DNA of 64,000 nucleotides from Phlebotomus papatasi. Lineage: Eukaryota > Arthropoda > Insecta > Diptera > Psychodidae. The DNA lies in the NCBI RefSeq assembly GCF_024763615.1, contig NC_077223.1, positions 41,354,627 through 41,418,626 of the forward strand, given 5' to 3'. Below, one piece after another: positions 23,160 to 35,182 of the stretch (positions within the stretch are counted from its first letter, which is position 1; every line of letters begins with the position of its first letter). The translations under genes were made by a program, and so were the position numbers. The notes under the pieces were generated by a model. The model ran no database searches. It was not told the DNA's origin and saw nothing but the letters and a program-made list of their open reading frames with translations.

Positions 23160-23740
23160 TTAATGATACTAAATTTATATATAGAATAATATTTCAATCG
23201 GTAAATTAAATTCCAATTACTAATAAAATTGGTTTTGTGGCAACAAAAGAAGTGGCAAAGTATCCTATGCTTTGCGAAATGCTCGAACTCGTTACTTAGA
23301 TGATATGCCTTAAAACTAGTCCCCGGTGAGTGGCCACCAAAGTTGAAGCCAATTTCTTACTTTCACATACAAAGTGCGTATAGGAATTTTTCTGCACTCG
23401 TGATCGTTATGCTAAATATTTAAAAAGTGAGAAGTTTTTCCGTATTATAAGATACCTTTCCGTATGAAGGGATAAATATACTAAATTTTTGTTTAAATAT
23501 TTTTTTTCCTCGGAGCGCTGTGAGCTGAGTCCGAGATCAATTTAGGAATTGGCTTCAAATAGCTCCATATAAAAAGGCCAACTTGCCAGGCGCTTGCCTT
23601 AAAAGTATACTTTCGCATAATTTACTATTTAATTCAATGCATAATTTACTGATTTATAAATCACTTAAAAGATCGCCCAAAATAGCTTAGGAGTATTACA
23701 ATTCATTTTTGGAGAAATATTAGTCATCGGTATTTAACCG
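23160..23740. other. Upstream region of the odorant receptor, nothing recognised
   Basis: No upstream exon, promoter motif or element could be supported. Confidence 0.4.
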
Positions 23741-23749
23741 GTTCATTGA

Positions 23750-23830
23750 GCCTCAAGTGGATCAGTGGAGAGAAGTGGTTCTATGACTGTGAGGTCTCGG
23801 GTTCAAAGCTGAGCAGTAGCGGAAAAAGAT
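23750..23830 (+). repeat. tRNA-like SINE head
   Basis: GTGGATCAGTGGAGAGAAGT resembles an A box and CTCGGGTTCAAAGCTGAG a B box at tRNA spacing. It is followed by about 350 bp of non-coding sequence that could be the SINE body. The family differs from the SINE at 14326. Confidence 0.4.
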
Positions 23831-24179
23831 TTCTCATGTCATATCGGCTTTGAATTCGTCCAGTGAATGAATGAATAGTAATGCCAATGCTGCACATTTG
23901 CAAGAAAAAGTGAACCGCCTAAAAACAGAGGCTGGTACTAGAACAAGTTTCAACAAGATAGTGGTACTTCGGTGGATACAAATATTCACTGTCACTGATC
24001 CAAACACACACCGAGAAGGGCTTCTGTGATATAGTAGCGGCACTTTTTGCCCACAGAGCTGTGATATGGAGCGACTACCCGTATCGGAGGAAAAGATAGA
24101 ATAGGAATGAGGAAGTATAAGGGGCCCAATTGTGGCCTGGATGCCTCGGTAATCCAAAATGGAAAACTGACCCCTGGCA

Positions 24180-24300
24180 AAATCTTATCTAAACCGGTTC
24201 ATTACAGGTTCAAAACCGATTGGAACCAATCAAGAGTTGTCACAAATTTTAAGACCTTTTCAACGAGTCCAAATTCGTACCCTTTTCGTTAAATTTAAGC
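24180..24300 (-). repeat. Fragment of repeat family R
   Basis: Contains the alternating AACCGGTTCATTACAGGTTC and AACCGATTGG motifs of the family in inverse orientation. Confidence 0.4.
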
Positions 24301-24472
24301 TCGTTTTATTTTCGTTTTTTTTTTTGTATCCCCCCTTCCCTAACCCTCCTTACCCAGGTCTTAGGTCATGAGACCTATTTTGACCAGTTCTCGATATTTA
24401 CACAAACACCTAGCACATTAGTTTTATTTTCGTTTAATTCGTATAATTCTTAAGCTTGAGAAACTGATAGCG

Positions 24473-24679
24473 TAAGTGCGGGTCTCCCCTGCGGGAGACA
24501 TTGATCCCCTCCTGTTCGTAAGCTTTTCTTTCAGTCTAATATTTAAAAAAAAGTTCTCCCCGATTATACATGGTAGAATCGATCGGTAAAGGCCATCCTT
24601 AAATTCTAGAAGTAAAGAAAAGCTTACGAGCAGGAAGGTGTCAAAGTTACCCGCAGGTGACAAAATCACCCGCACTTAC
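24473..24679. mobile_element. Foldback/MITE with GTAAGTGCGGGT ends
   Basis: Left GTAAGTGCGGGTCTCCCCTG, right the inverse of GTAAGTGCGGGTGATTTTGT; both arms continue with TCGTAAGCTTTTCTTT. Arms are about 75 bp with small indels. Confidence 0.6.
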
Positions 24680-24909
24680 GGTATGCCTCTCTCTCGCGTT
24701 TCGCTCAAAAACTGACCGAATCACAGTTGGTATGCATGGAAAATTGCTCTAATTGCCTGTACCACGATTCAGAAAACAATTAATACGAACAGTAATACCT
24801 TACCCATTGTATTACTTCACTAGAGTGTACTCTTTCTTTCACACGTAATTTTCCATTTGAAACTTTGCATACTATACACCTCTCTTTCCGTTTTTTCTTA
24901 CTCTTATAT

Positions 24910-25010
24910 GTGACACCAAGGTCAGTGGCACAATAGGTAAGACTATTGGGTCTTGGACGGATGAGATCTCTGACTCAACTCCGATAATTGTGAGTTCCAG
25001 TCCTGCCTGC
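24910..25010 (+). repeat. tRNA-like segment, probable SINE head
   Basis: GTGGCACAATAGGTAAGACT resembles an A box and GTGAGTTCCAGTCCTGCC a B box. Downstream sequence to about 25210 has no reading frame of note. Confidence 0.35.
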
Positions 25011-25359
25011 AAACAAAGGAATGTTTAGAAAAAGACTTTTTTACATCAAATAAAATGCAATAAAAATGCACTGCCTCTCCTCAAAAATTCTGGGAGCGTG
25101 GAAGAAGCATCAATGCTGTTGGAAAGGCAGGCGCTCCTTAACGATGTATCAACGGACTTTACAGATTCTTCCAACCCGGGATATAACAACAATATAACGT
25201 ATAACGTATATTGGCAGAATATCCGGCTTGGCAACCTCGAAAATAAAACACCAAAAAATGAAAAACATCGCAAGACGTATTTTCGAACAATTCCAAAAAA
25301 ATATGGTCAGAGGGGGAAAGAAGAAATGCGAGGCATGTATAACTATCCTTGAGTTAACT

Positions 25360-25450
25360 TATGGGGGGTCCCTCGAAGGTCCCAAGTCTCTATCTTTAAC
25401 CGTTTAGGCTCTAGACGTGCTAACGGCCGGGCGGACAATCAGTCAAACAA
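25360..25450 (-). repeat. Fragment of repeat family R
   Basis: Inverse of AGCCTAAACGGTTAAAGATA followed by GAGACTTGGGACC, a block shared with 2990-3020 and 54430-54480. Confidence 0.45.
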
Positions 25451-27749
25451 CATGATATGTGTAGATATGTTGAAAAAAAAATGCTTCCGAATGGTATGAT
25501 CTGGAAATTTAGGTTGGTGAAAAAATCGAGATATTACCTATATATAATGTTCTCTCTGTGAAATTCGAGCAGCAACAGCATGAAATTTTCACTAATTTTA
25601 TAAGAAATTTATATTTTACCAAATTATAGGTGATCTAAAATATTCATAGTTTCGTTAATACGTTTTATTTCAAATTCTCCTATAATTTTAGTTTGTGTTA
25701 TACAAAATAAAGTCGCATGACTCAGTAATAGTCTAACTTTGTAGGGCCACGTTTTGGCATTCCCAGTAGAGACTTGACAAGCCAAGCCGGTCTCTTCGGT
25801 CGAGGATGACCTACATCCACTTCCTCTTGGAATTAGACAAGTCTTTAGCTGAATAAACAGTCTTCCTGAGACCAGTCTTTAAAATTTTCCAGTAATTCTC
25901 AATTCGCCGAACTTCCAGGGGGATTGAACATATCTCCCACTGCCTTACAAATCCTCTTTAGAATATGATTATAGACTTTCCATGACCACTTTGGCGATAA
26001 TTGTCGGTCCCCGATGGGTAGCAGTCTAAGCTTTGTAGGTTATCAAACCACTCCTCTTCTTGATTTTATGGACAAAGCTCCAATGTATTCCTATCTTTTT
26101 TTTTTCAAAATCTCGCACGGAAAAATTGGGTTGTTTCTTAAAGAGATCTAGGTTTTTGGCGATCCTCTCTCTTTTGAAAATCATTTAATTAAACACCTAC
26201 AATTGCTTTCTATGGAGAGTTCTAAAAATAAAATGGGTTGAAGTGGCTGAAACATCCTCTCTCTGCCTGTCTTATTGATCCCGTTCAATTATTAAACATT
26301 TTCCCACGGTATAGCACCTATTAAGTAACAGATTCCTTAGAAAATATAACATGTTAATACCAATACCAGAGTACATCGATTAATTCAATATAGTTCTATA
26401 GAGATATTTTATTAAACAATTACTTCACAAATCAAAAGTTTAAGCATTCAATCGATGATGCTTCAGTGTTTCTTTCTAAAGTGCATCACGTAATAAAGCA
26501 AAAAGCATCTCTGAAACTATTTTTAATACATTTATAAAATATTCAATGATTCAAACCCAACATTACAATTATTTTCACAGACTTTCATGCACTTCCTCTT
26601 TGAAAAACTTATCCCCACAAAAGAGACAATAATGAGAGAATAAGTTACACTTTAAGAAATTGCGAGGAGTTTGGTAAGACTACCTTTCTCATAAAATTGA
26701 GACAGTTGAAAGTTTAATTATTGTTAGAGAAACGTTTTGTCATGCGGTATTCATTGGAATCTCTATGGGATGGTATTCTGTAAATCTTCTGCGAGTGATA
26801 AAAGCTGTGAACTGGTAAGAGAAACTTTAAAACAATAATTTGCTTTAAACTTTATCATTTTTGTTTTATTTTATCACTATTGCAAAACTTTGATGACTAA
26901 ATAACATTATTTTTGAATAAATCTTAAATACAAAATTCAGGTGGTAAATCGTTCAGACTTTGCGGAACGTTAGATTCTCAACTTAGATATTATATCTTAG
27001 GGGTAGGGGTATGTGGGATGCTTGGAATAGACGCAGTTTTAGAATAAGATTATTTTTCTTCTATTTTTAAATAAAATGATATGATATAATTTAACTTTTA
27101 TAAAGCAATTGTGAAAGTAACTTACATTTATGATAAGGCTCAATTTCATTTTAATATAGGATAAAAGCCCTTAAATGTGCCTCACTTCAAAGGCACTTCA
27201 TTTCTCCCTTATTTAAGTAACTTTTGCTTCACAACAATAATTGAAGCATTTCAATCATTCCGCAAAATGGGGAAACTTGCCATCTATTTTGCTAAAAAAC
27301 TATTGCCCATTCTGTTGTAGCTCCCAGATTGAGTGTCCATTGTTCAGATCAATAAAGTTATCATGATACAAGGTAAATTTAAATTCATCCTAAAATGCTT
27401 CACAGAATTGACATTCGCATTTTCCTTCCTAGAATTTGTATAGGTGTTTGGATGAATTGAAACAACAAGCTCTCTGTTAGGTATTTTATGGAAATCAGGT
27501 GATGCACACATTTTCCTCGGAAGATGAACACAATAATTGTCTCAATTTAAATTTAACTTACATCATCGAAATGAAACTATCATCAGTTTCTGGGGAGGGT
27601 TCGAATGTTCATATTTATTAATGGTATATCCAAATGGAGAATGGAAATGGTACCTACTCTAGAGATGCATTTAGAACTTGTTCATATTGCAAACGCAATG
27701 GAGCATTTTTGTCTTCAAATGCTAAATTATGATTATCGTAATTGAATTA
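25450..27749. other. Intergenic, no gene recognised
   Basis: A less AT-rich patch at 25740-26100 reads on the minus strand as short protein-like pieces in two frames but is broken by several stops; I cannot name it. The rest, to 27749, is AT-rich without structure. Confidence 0.4.
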
Positions 27750-28177
27750 GGGTAAGTGTGCCAAATTCCGGCCAGCTTGCAATTCCGGCCACCTTTTTTG
27801 TTCCTCGAATTTTCATGAATTTTTAGTTTTTACATACTCCAGAGATTATACAATGCAAAAGAATAACAAAAAATGTAGCTTCGACAAACGAGACGACGTG
27901 AAAAATACATTTAAAGAATTCTCGAAGGGCAAGGAACTATGAAAATGAAGGTGGCCGAAATAGGGCATCAAAGCTATGTCTACATTTTTATTCATTTTAA
28001 AATGTATTAAGAATGAATTTAAAGTAAATAAAGACGATAAACTATCTACAAGGTTCTAAGGAACACTCCTTAAGTAGAAGGAATGAAAAAAAATCAATTT
28101 CTATTAAATATATTACATTACAATCATGAGACTTTGGTGCTTGCATGCAACTATGCCGAAATTTGGCACACTTACCC
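27750..28177. mobile_element. MITE, GGGTAAGTGTGCCAAATTCC family (copy 1, 428 bp)
   Basis: About 20 bp of terminal inverted repeat (GGGTAAGTGTGCCAAATT, with one C/T change further in), TA at 27748-27749 and 28178-28179. The near-identical second copy is at 50379-50804. Confidence 0.8.
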
Positions 28178-28677
28178 TAAGACTTTCTTAATTGAAAATG
28201 TCGTCATTAAAGCTTTACTATTCTATTTATTGATTCGATAAAAATCAAAGCAAAAAGTAAAATGCATGTTATTTTCTAATACTCGGACTCTAAGAACTAA
28301 AAAAAAGCCCTTAGAAAATAAAATTAACTCAACTAGAGTCCAAGCCGTTATATGGACTTCAGACATAATTAAGGCCTAGCCTAGCCTTGTGGTTTAACTG
28401 TTCTAATTTTTATAAGCTAAGATTTTTTTGGAAATTAACTTAGGATTGGATCATTAAGGGCAAATAATATATTATATTCTATAAAAAAAGAATAAAAATG
28501 GTTACTGTTTAGGATTGTGAGACCATCGGAAACTGAGCTAAACCTTCAGTCTGAAGGCCACTTTGGACTTAGATTCTTGCGGTCTTTAGAGCACCATAAG
28601 TCGATTTTCGCGATCCTTGAGAATATGTAGTCTGTAAAATTTGACAATAAATATTTAGGCTCAAATGAACATCTATT

Positions 28678-28886
28678 GGCACTTTAAGAACTCGTGTCAT
28701 GACCTATTGGCTCCTTAATTTGTACCATTTGGCATATGAAATTTGACCATCTATTCTTATAGTAAATTGTAAATTAATGAAAAATTGTCGTATAACTTGC
28801 ATTTTATTAGATACATCAAATAAATTTCAATATTATTACAAAATTACCAATAAGAGTTCCCTGTCAAATAGGTGTTCCTTCAACCC
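28678..28886. mobile_element. MITE, GGGTGAAAGGAAC family (copy 2, decayed)
   Basis: Left end mutated to GGCTCAAATGAACATCTATT, right end inverse of GGGTTGAAGGAACACCTATT; TA at both sides. Body aligns with 14092-14320 and 34263-34492. Confidence 0.65.
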
Positions 28887-28944
28887 TATCTGTTTATTTT
28901 ATTTTTACTTTCTCTATCTATCTATCTTCTTTTATTGCTAGAAC

Positions 28945-29570
28945 TCAAGGAGAGAGCAGTTATATAATTCACTTTTTTCAACTTGTGACACGGCTAGAGG
29001 CCAAACGGTAAAAGTTATCGACTTCCGGTCTTCGACGACCCTCCTCACCATAATTCAACATTATCTAGGACCTCTAGGACCTCTAGGACAGTCTTTTTCT
29101 CTTACCCTCACCCCCTCCTACCCCTTCAAAACCATGTTTTTTTGGTTTATTTCGAAAATATTTTAGAGGTAGTCAAGACGAATGTTTCGTCCTTGGATAC
29201 CTATGTTCGAAAACCATTTCGATATCCAATTTACGAACATCAGAGTTTAACAACTTTGGACGGCCTATTTTTCAACCGTTTTGCTTAAATTTCAATTTTT
29301 TTGAAGGATTTTGAAATTTTGAAATTTTGAAATGTAATATATACCCGTAAATGATTTACTTTTTCATTTTTTCGTATACTTGATGCTAAAATATTTTAAA
29401 ACCTACTTTTATGAAGCAATTTCTTAATTAGGAACAGTTTTTTTTAGTTTATCAATAAATTTTATCGCTAGTAAAGCGATATGTACCCAAAAAGCATGCG
29501 AAAAGATAATACACGGATAGCTCTTTCTCGTGAGTTTGAGCACTTCACAAAGCTAAGACGCTTTGTTTTT
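28945..29570 (+). repeat. Repeat family R copy
   Basis: Starts GAACTCAAGGAGAGAGCAGT, contains AGAGGCCAAACGGTAAAAGT, ATCGACTTCCGGTCTTCGAC and AAAACCATGTTTTTTTGG, and ends near GCACTTCACAAAGCTAAGAC. It includes a threefold direct repeat of AGGACCTCT at about 29068-29090. Confidence 0.55.
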
Positions 29571-30240
29571 TTATTAATTCTTTTACCTAATCCTATTAGT
29601 GATGTTAATGAAAATCATGTTGATGGTCCCCCGATCGATTTAAAGAAGAATCTACACATTTATGTATGTTTCACATAAGTTTTAAAAGATATTTTCTCAC
29701 TTATCTTTAGGAAATTTCCTCTAAAATAGGTACTTCATATTTTTGGATAATGACAAAAACCAACAAATGAGGCATTTAGAGTGATCGGAGCGGGATGTCT
29801 TAGATGAGCAAAATTGTAGTCCTAAGTGATGCCTATTGCCTGGTGTCAATGAATTTTTAATATTTTGTTTTATTTATTTTATACAAATTTATAAAACCTC
29901 ACTTTAAGACTATTTTTATGGTAATTCTTAGAGAAACTCCAATTTTACACCCTGAAGTAGTGGTTTTACAAAGTCTTTTGTTATTATCAAAATTGAAGCA
30001 CAGCTAATGAGCTTTCTAACGGATCCATACTTTTTAAATTCTGTTCACTAGAACCTGAGATATAATGGATAATGTAAGGCAAAGCAGAAAAAATATAAAA
30101 GTCTTAATAAAAAAAAATGTTACGTGTTGGAGCAAAACCAAGACTAGATTCTTAATCAGGTGACTTGACTCTATCAAACGTACCATGTGAGATCTCCGTT
30201 AGCAAAACCGTGTTGCATAGTGTAATCAAATAGTTATTTT
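29571..30240. other. Intergenic, nothing recognised
   Basis: AT-rich sequence without supported features. Confidence 0.4.
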
Positions 30241-30245
30241 GACTA

Positions 30246-30368
30246 TAATACCCTAGACTTATATGATGGGCACACCTACAACTTAAGTAAAAAGATGGTT
30301 AGACTACATTATCGTCAGTTTCCCACTAAGTCGTCTCTCAACTTAAACCATAAGTCTGTCTAGGGCAT
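30246..30368. mobile_element. Small foldback with CCCTAGACTTAT ends
   Basis: Left CCCTAGACTTATATGATGGG, right inverse of CCCTAGACAGACTTATGG. Internal CAGTTTCCCACTAAGTCGT is shared with the element in the second intron of the acyltransferase gene (40348-40563). Confidence 0.45.
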
Positions 30369-30653
30369 TACAATTTAAACTTAATTTCAGATAGAACAAG
30401 GTGAGGATACTTTGAGCTATGGAGCTACATAGATATACGATTTTTTGGCATCTAAAGAAAGCTGAGCCTTACAATAATTTAATTTAGACCCACAATTGTA
30501 TTCTCTATCTAAATCATAATACATTAAAACCCAGTTTCCTTTAGAAATATGCGAAAAAATGTTTATCAATGTAGTCCCACAACTCAAAGTAGCCCCACCT
30601 CTCCCTATAGTTGAAAATTTGTTCAATTAAGTCAATTAATCAATGGAGGTGTA

Positions 30654-31608
30654 GGGGGAACTGGGGCAGTAGTAAACTGGGGTAGTTGTAAACACTGTGA
30701 TTTTTTAAATTAATTTTAAGACTCCAGAGGATAAAACCCATAAGCATTCATAGATACCATGGGGATGTATGTCCACAGATGAATTAGTCAATAAAACCCT
30801 AATACTTTAAAAAATAAAAATCATTTTCCCGAAAATGTTGATATTTCGATTATTTTGGTCATTTGGGTTTCCACTTGGGAATTCAAAACTGTGTAAAATA
30901 ATCGAAATGTAGCAATACCAGTTCTTTCCTACATCTTTTAGGATTATATTAATGCATTTGCTAGAGAAATTGAGATTCTCATTATTTCAAAAGAATTAAT
31001 AAATTGGTGAGAAAACAGCATTTGGGGTAGATGTAAACAGGCAATTTGAATTTCACAAAATGAGTAGGTAAAAGAGCGGGAAAATGACCTTCATGCGAAA
31101 TATCTATAACTCATAGATTACGAAAAAAATTGGTGGCGCTGTGTTCAATAAAAAGTCACATGATGTCAAAATATGGGGAAAATCCATTGAAAAATGTCTT
31201 TGACTTGCATGCTTTTAGTTTTTTTGCTATTTTAATTATTCTTTGTAAAAAGTGTCGTGATTTTTTGAAAAATATACAGTCTTTATATATCTCTTAAGTA
31301 ATTAAAATAATCGAAAGTGGTGCAAAGTTAATTTCAAGGGTGGAAAAAAAGGGTGTTTACATCCTCCCCAGAAAGTGTTTACTTCTACCCCAGGTATTTT
31401 GTGAAAAGAGAAAAATGCACGGTGGCACAAATTTTATTTTTATGGAAAACTCAATTGTTTTCCAGCATCCGCATTACCTTTGATGTATTGCCTATACCCA
31501 AGGGTAAAACATTAGCTAAGAAAGATTTTCCAAAAAATTACGGTGTCTTTGGAAAATCACCTCAAATTCGCATCTATCGAAAATGGTTACATGTGCCTCA
31601 GTCTCCCC
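30654..31608. mobile_element. MITE, GGGGAAACTGGGG family (long form, 955 bp)
   Basis: Ends GGGGGAACTGGGGCAG and inverse of GGGGAGACTGAGGCAC, TA on both sides (30652-30653, 31609-31610). The interior, including ATCCATTGAAAAATGT and GCTTTTAGTTTTTTTGCTAT, matches the interior of 57793-59443. Repeated TTACTTCTACCCC-type motifs near both ends may be protein-binding sites. Confidence 0.65.
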
Positions 31609-31611
31609 TAG

Positions 31612-32890
31612 TCAAGGGGAATTATTTGTCGAACATTAAATTATTATCTTAATAAATTGTTCTCAAGATTACATAAATCCATTTAATTTTCTTATAGTAT
31701 TTCTAAAGTTGTATCATTCCTCTCAAAAATATTGAGAAGTTCAGAAGTGCTGTTGGACACTTAGCGATGAGTTTAAAGAAGTAACGACCACATGCTATTC
31801 TGTTAGTCAATTGAACTCAATTGTGGTCAATTGAAGAGTCTTGTGTACATAGGTTCAGCTTAGAGGGTTTTTGTTTCTGTTTTAATGATAAAAATGTAAG
31901 CTTTAATATTTTTTTAATGAACCTCAAAATTTATTAAAACATTTTTCAATGAACTTTTACACAATTGAGAGATAAGTCTCAAAGTCAAACAAAAATCCCA
32001 AATGGCTATAAAGAAACATTTTTTAAGCTGATAAACCCTAACATACTATCTCAAAACGAAAGATAGTGGAATCATTCTATGAAATATCACACTTCAGTCA
32101 TTTGTGGTCAACCGAACCATTTCAAAGTGTTGGAACAAAAGGGGAATAATTGGCAAAATTAATCCTACGCAAACGAAGTAATGGAGTGAAAGTGTAATTA
32201 TCTCTTAATTTCTTACTTATTCACTGTTAATCATTATTCCGCCATTAGATATTTTGAGATGAAAGCGTGATGTAAAATGACGGCTATCCTTTTGAGGGAA
32301 GATGGAATAGAGATGTGCCGAAAGTTACTTTTAATTAATTGTGTGAGTTTGGAATATTTCACCCGGTCGCTCAACACAATAAATAATGATATACCTTCCG
32401 ACTCCCCAATTAGAGCCAAGGGCGCTATTTAATTGGGGTGTAATTATTAATTCATCAATTTTCCGAGTGAAATTTATTATTAACCATTTGACTGTGTAAT
32501 TTTTCAACCCATGGAAAACGGTCACGCGAAAAAGGCCGGAAATTTGTGATAAATAAAGTGAAATTATTTGTAATCATCTGGAATATTTCGTAATGCTGGA
32601 GCTGGACCAATTTATTTGATTCATTTTGGCGAAATATATTTGTCCAATGGGTTAATCAATTTGGAATAAAATTCCTTCAATGACTTATTAAATGAAAATT
32701 CATCAATTCATCTGTTTTACAAATAGTATATGATTGCTATTTAGCTAAGCGCTTGATTTTCGTTTGAACCCACCAAATACCGGGATTTTAAAAGCATCTG
32801 ATATGAAAATTATATAAAATAAAATTGTAGCCAAAACAGAAAAGAAAAACATCAAACAGAAAAGAAAAAGTATAAAGCACGATTTTGGTG
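31612..32890. other. Intergenic, nothing recognised
   Basis: No gene, TIR pair or tRNA-like box pair found. Confidence 0.4.
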
Positions 32891-32895
32891 CTTAA

Positions 32896-33035
32896 TGGCC
32901 TCTACACATTGAATGAAATTTTCGTCAAAAATTGCATTTGTGAAGATAATCGTCAGCACTGCTGTAGGTGGAAACGTCAAAATTCTGTTAAGAATGCATT
33001 TTTTAACGAAAACTATTCTCAATGTGTAGAGACCT
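32896..33035. mobile_element. MITE, GGCCTCTACACA family, TAA duplication
   Basis: Left TGGCCTCTACACATTGA, right inverse AGGTCTCTACACATTGA, TAA at 32893-32895 and 33036-33038. Inner AAATTTTCGTCAAAAATTGC is shared with 42487-42626. A TAA target fits PIF/Harbinger, by inference. Confidence 0.65.
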
Positions 33036-33087
33036 TAAGAAATCTTCATTTAAGTTTTCCAAAAGTGCGTTTTTAAATGCTTTCTTA

Positions 33088-33321
33088 CAGCAGACTCTCA
33101 TTCAATCGGTTCTTTTTCAATCGGGCGAAAAATTTTGTTGACAATTTTCACGTTTAATTATGAAGCTAATTCGCTCAAATTCGCTGTAGCTCTTCCTATT
33201 TTATCGTGATTCTTCATAATTGAGCGCTTTTTGTAGAATTTACAAAGGCTTTGACGTCCAAATCTATCGATAAACCGGATGACATTTTGCCCCATATTCC
33301 CGATTGAGAGAGAGTCTACTG
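33088..33321. mobile_element. Pogo/Tc1-like MITE, CAGTAGACTCTC family (234 bp)
   Basis: Ends CAGCAGACTCTC and, inverted, CAGTAGACTCTC; TA at 33086-33087 and 33322-33323. The same-length copy at 44341-44574 aligns throughout. CAG(T)-starting TIRs with TA targets are typical of pogo/Tigger-type IS630-Tc1 elements. Confidence 0.75.
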
Positions 33322-33460
33322 TATGTATATTTGAGACTAGAGCGCCTCTGGTCCTCTGGTGTCGGTTTAACAAACTTCACTGGTTCTAGAGAATGCTCAG
33401 CTATAAGGTCTTCGACTTTGTCTTTATGAAGAATCAAATTTGTTCATTAAATCTAGAGCT

Positions 33461-33720
33461 GGGCACTCAATGGATCAATGGTAGAGTACTTATTCTATGT
33501 TGTAAGTGTCCCGGATGTGAATCTCTTTTAGGTCACCAGAAATTTTTCTGGCATTAAAGGTGTTCGAATTGCATCCAATAAGCTTCATTGCACTTGATTC
33601 CACGGGGCATGGGACTAGCAAATCCATGTCTGTATAAGAAAAAAATGGATGTCCCGAAAATCTCGCTTGCAATATGGCCTAGTTCCTTTATGGAACGTCG
33701 CACCACCATTATTATTATTA
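33461..33720 (+). mobile_element. tRNA-derived SINE, copy 2, with 14-bp target duplication
   Basis: Same family as 14326-14601. Head GGGCACTCAATGGATCAATG with A-box TCAATGGTAGAGTAC; B box mutated (GGATGTGAATCTC); (ATT)n tail. Flanked by TTAAATCTAGAGCT (33447-33460) and TTAAATCTGAAGCT (33721-33734), two differences. Confidence 0.8.
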
Positions 33721-33734
33721 TTAAATCTGAAGCT

Positions 33735-34262
33735 ATGATTATACTAAATACCCTAATCATTACTTTCAGTTCGTAATTGATAACCTTGGTAGGAATCTAT
33801 TCAAATTCTTATTACTTCGAGGCCCTTACAAGTCCCAAATATGTTAAAGAAATGTACGTTCATGAGTATGTAAGAGGAAACAGAAGATCATTTTGATTCT
33901 CTAAGGTTATCATATGATCCTTCAAAACCCTAAGTTACTGTCTTTAACAGTTTCATCAGTTTTTTTAGATTTACCCGATTTACCAATTAATAATTTATAT
34001 TTTTTCATCTGTTAATTTGAAAATTCGACCAAAGCCACGTAGAAAAAAATGTCTGAAAAATCATCACTTAGCAAACGATTCCTTATCAATTAAATAAAAC
34101 CCAATAAAACCAGCTCAGACTTGTAAGATATTTCAGAAACCTTTCAAATGATTCCGAATTTATTCCAATAAACTGAGAAATAAGCCATCCACAACCTTTT
34201 TTATTTTGATCTTGAAAAGCCTTATTTGGAATTAATCAAAGTCATTTCCCTATACGGATGTA
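33735..34262. other. Intergenic, nothing recognised
   Basis: AT-rich spacer. Confidence 0.4.
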
Positions 34263-34492
34263 GGGTGAAAGGAATGTCTATTGACACTTTAAGAACTCGT
34301 GTCAGCACCTATTGACACCCTACTCTGTACCATTTGGGATACGAAATTTGAACATCTTTGTTTATAGTAAAAGGTATATTACAGAAAAAAACGTTATATT
34401 ACTTATATTTTACTAGATACATTAAATAATTTTCAACATTTTGACGAAAGTGTCAATAGGGGTTCCCTGACGAACAGACGTTCCTCCGACCC
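34263..34492. mobile_element. MITE, GGGTGAAAGGAAC family (copy 3)
   Basis: Ends GGGTGAAAGGAATGTCTATT and inverse of GGGTCGGAGGAACGTCTGTT, TA at 34261-34262 and 34493-34494. The best preserved copy in the window with 14092-14320. Confidence 0.7.
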
Positions 34493-34809
34493 TAACCTAG
34501 GTCTACATAATCTATCTGAAAATGAGAAATCAAAAAAAAACGTTTTCTCTGTTGACTTTGAGCGATTACTTGTTGCAAATAAACAAACACATAATTTCAA
34601 CTTGGTTGTTCCCGGCTTCTTCTAGAGAAGAACCAGATCGAAATTTCGTGTTTTTCTATTTGAAAAACAAAAAGTTTTTGTAGGAGAGGGGACTGTTAGA
34701 TGCAAAACGAAATTCATATTAATGATCCTTGATTTAACTTAGAGAGAGTCGCACAGTCACCAAGTCACTATCCAAAACCGTTTGGCCTCTAGTTCTGTTA
34801 AACTTTTAA

Positions 34810-34984
34810 AATATCAATAAATCATAGTAAAACCTTTCTTGCGCAAAAATGTTTGCAGAAATTCTCGTTGATAAACCCCTTGACACATATCTTTTCCAAA
34901 AAGTCTCCATTGATTTCTCTGCATATTCCACTCGGCTCGTGGTTGGAGAAACGTGTTTCAGTGCAAATAGAACTGCCGACATGG
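34810..34984 (-). CDS. Possible small divergent ORF (58 codons), unidentified
   Basis: A frame beginning MSAVLFALKHVSPTTSRVEY lies head to head with the Mpv17-like gene, 200 bp from its ATG. The N terminus is basic and Ser/Thr-rich as in mitochondrial presequences, but no family is recognised and no splice pair supports it. It may be accidental. Confidence 0.15.
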
Positions 34985-35182
34985 AAAACCATGGAATTTT
35001 AGTAAATCTACTGCGTGTGTTTTCTATAAATGAAACAATTTTGTTAAGTTTGCAAAGCAAAACAGGATGAGATTGTGTTAACGTGCCAATTTTTTCCAAT
35101 GCAGATGTTCAATGCGGAAAAATGCTTTAAAGAACTTTCTATACTTTCAGGGGTTAACATTGTGTGTGAATAGTCAAAAGAA

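Noticed and set aside
25740..26100. Possible coding remnant on the minus strand
   Set aside because: Protein-like stretches occur in two frames but each is broken by stops; I cannot tie it to a family.
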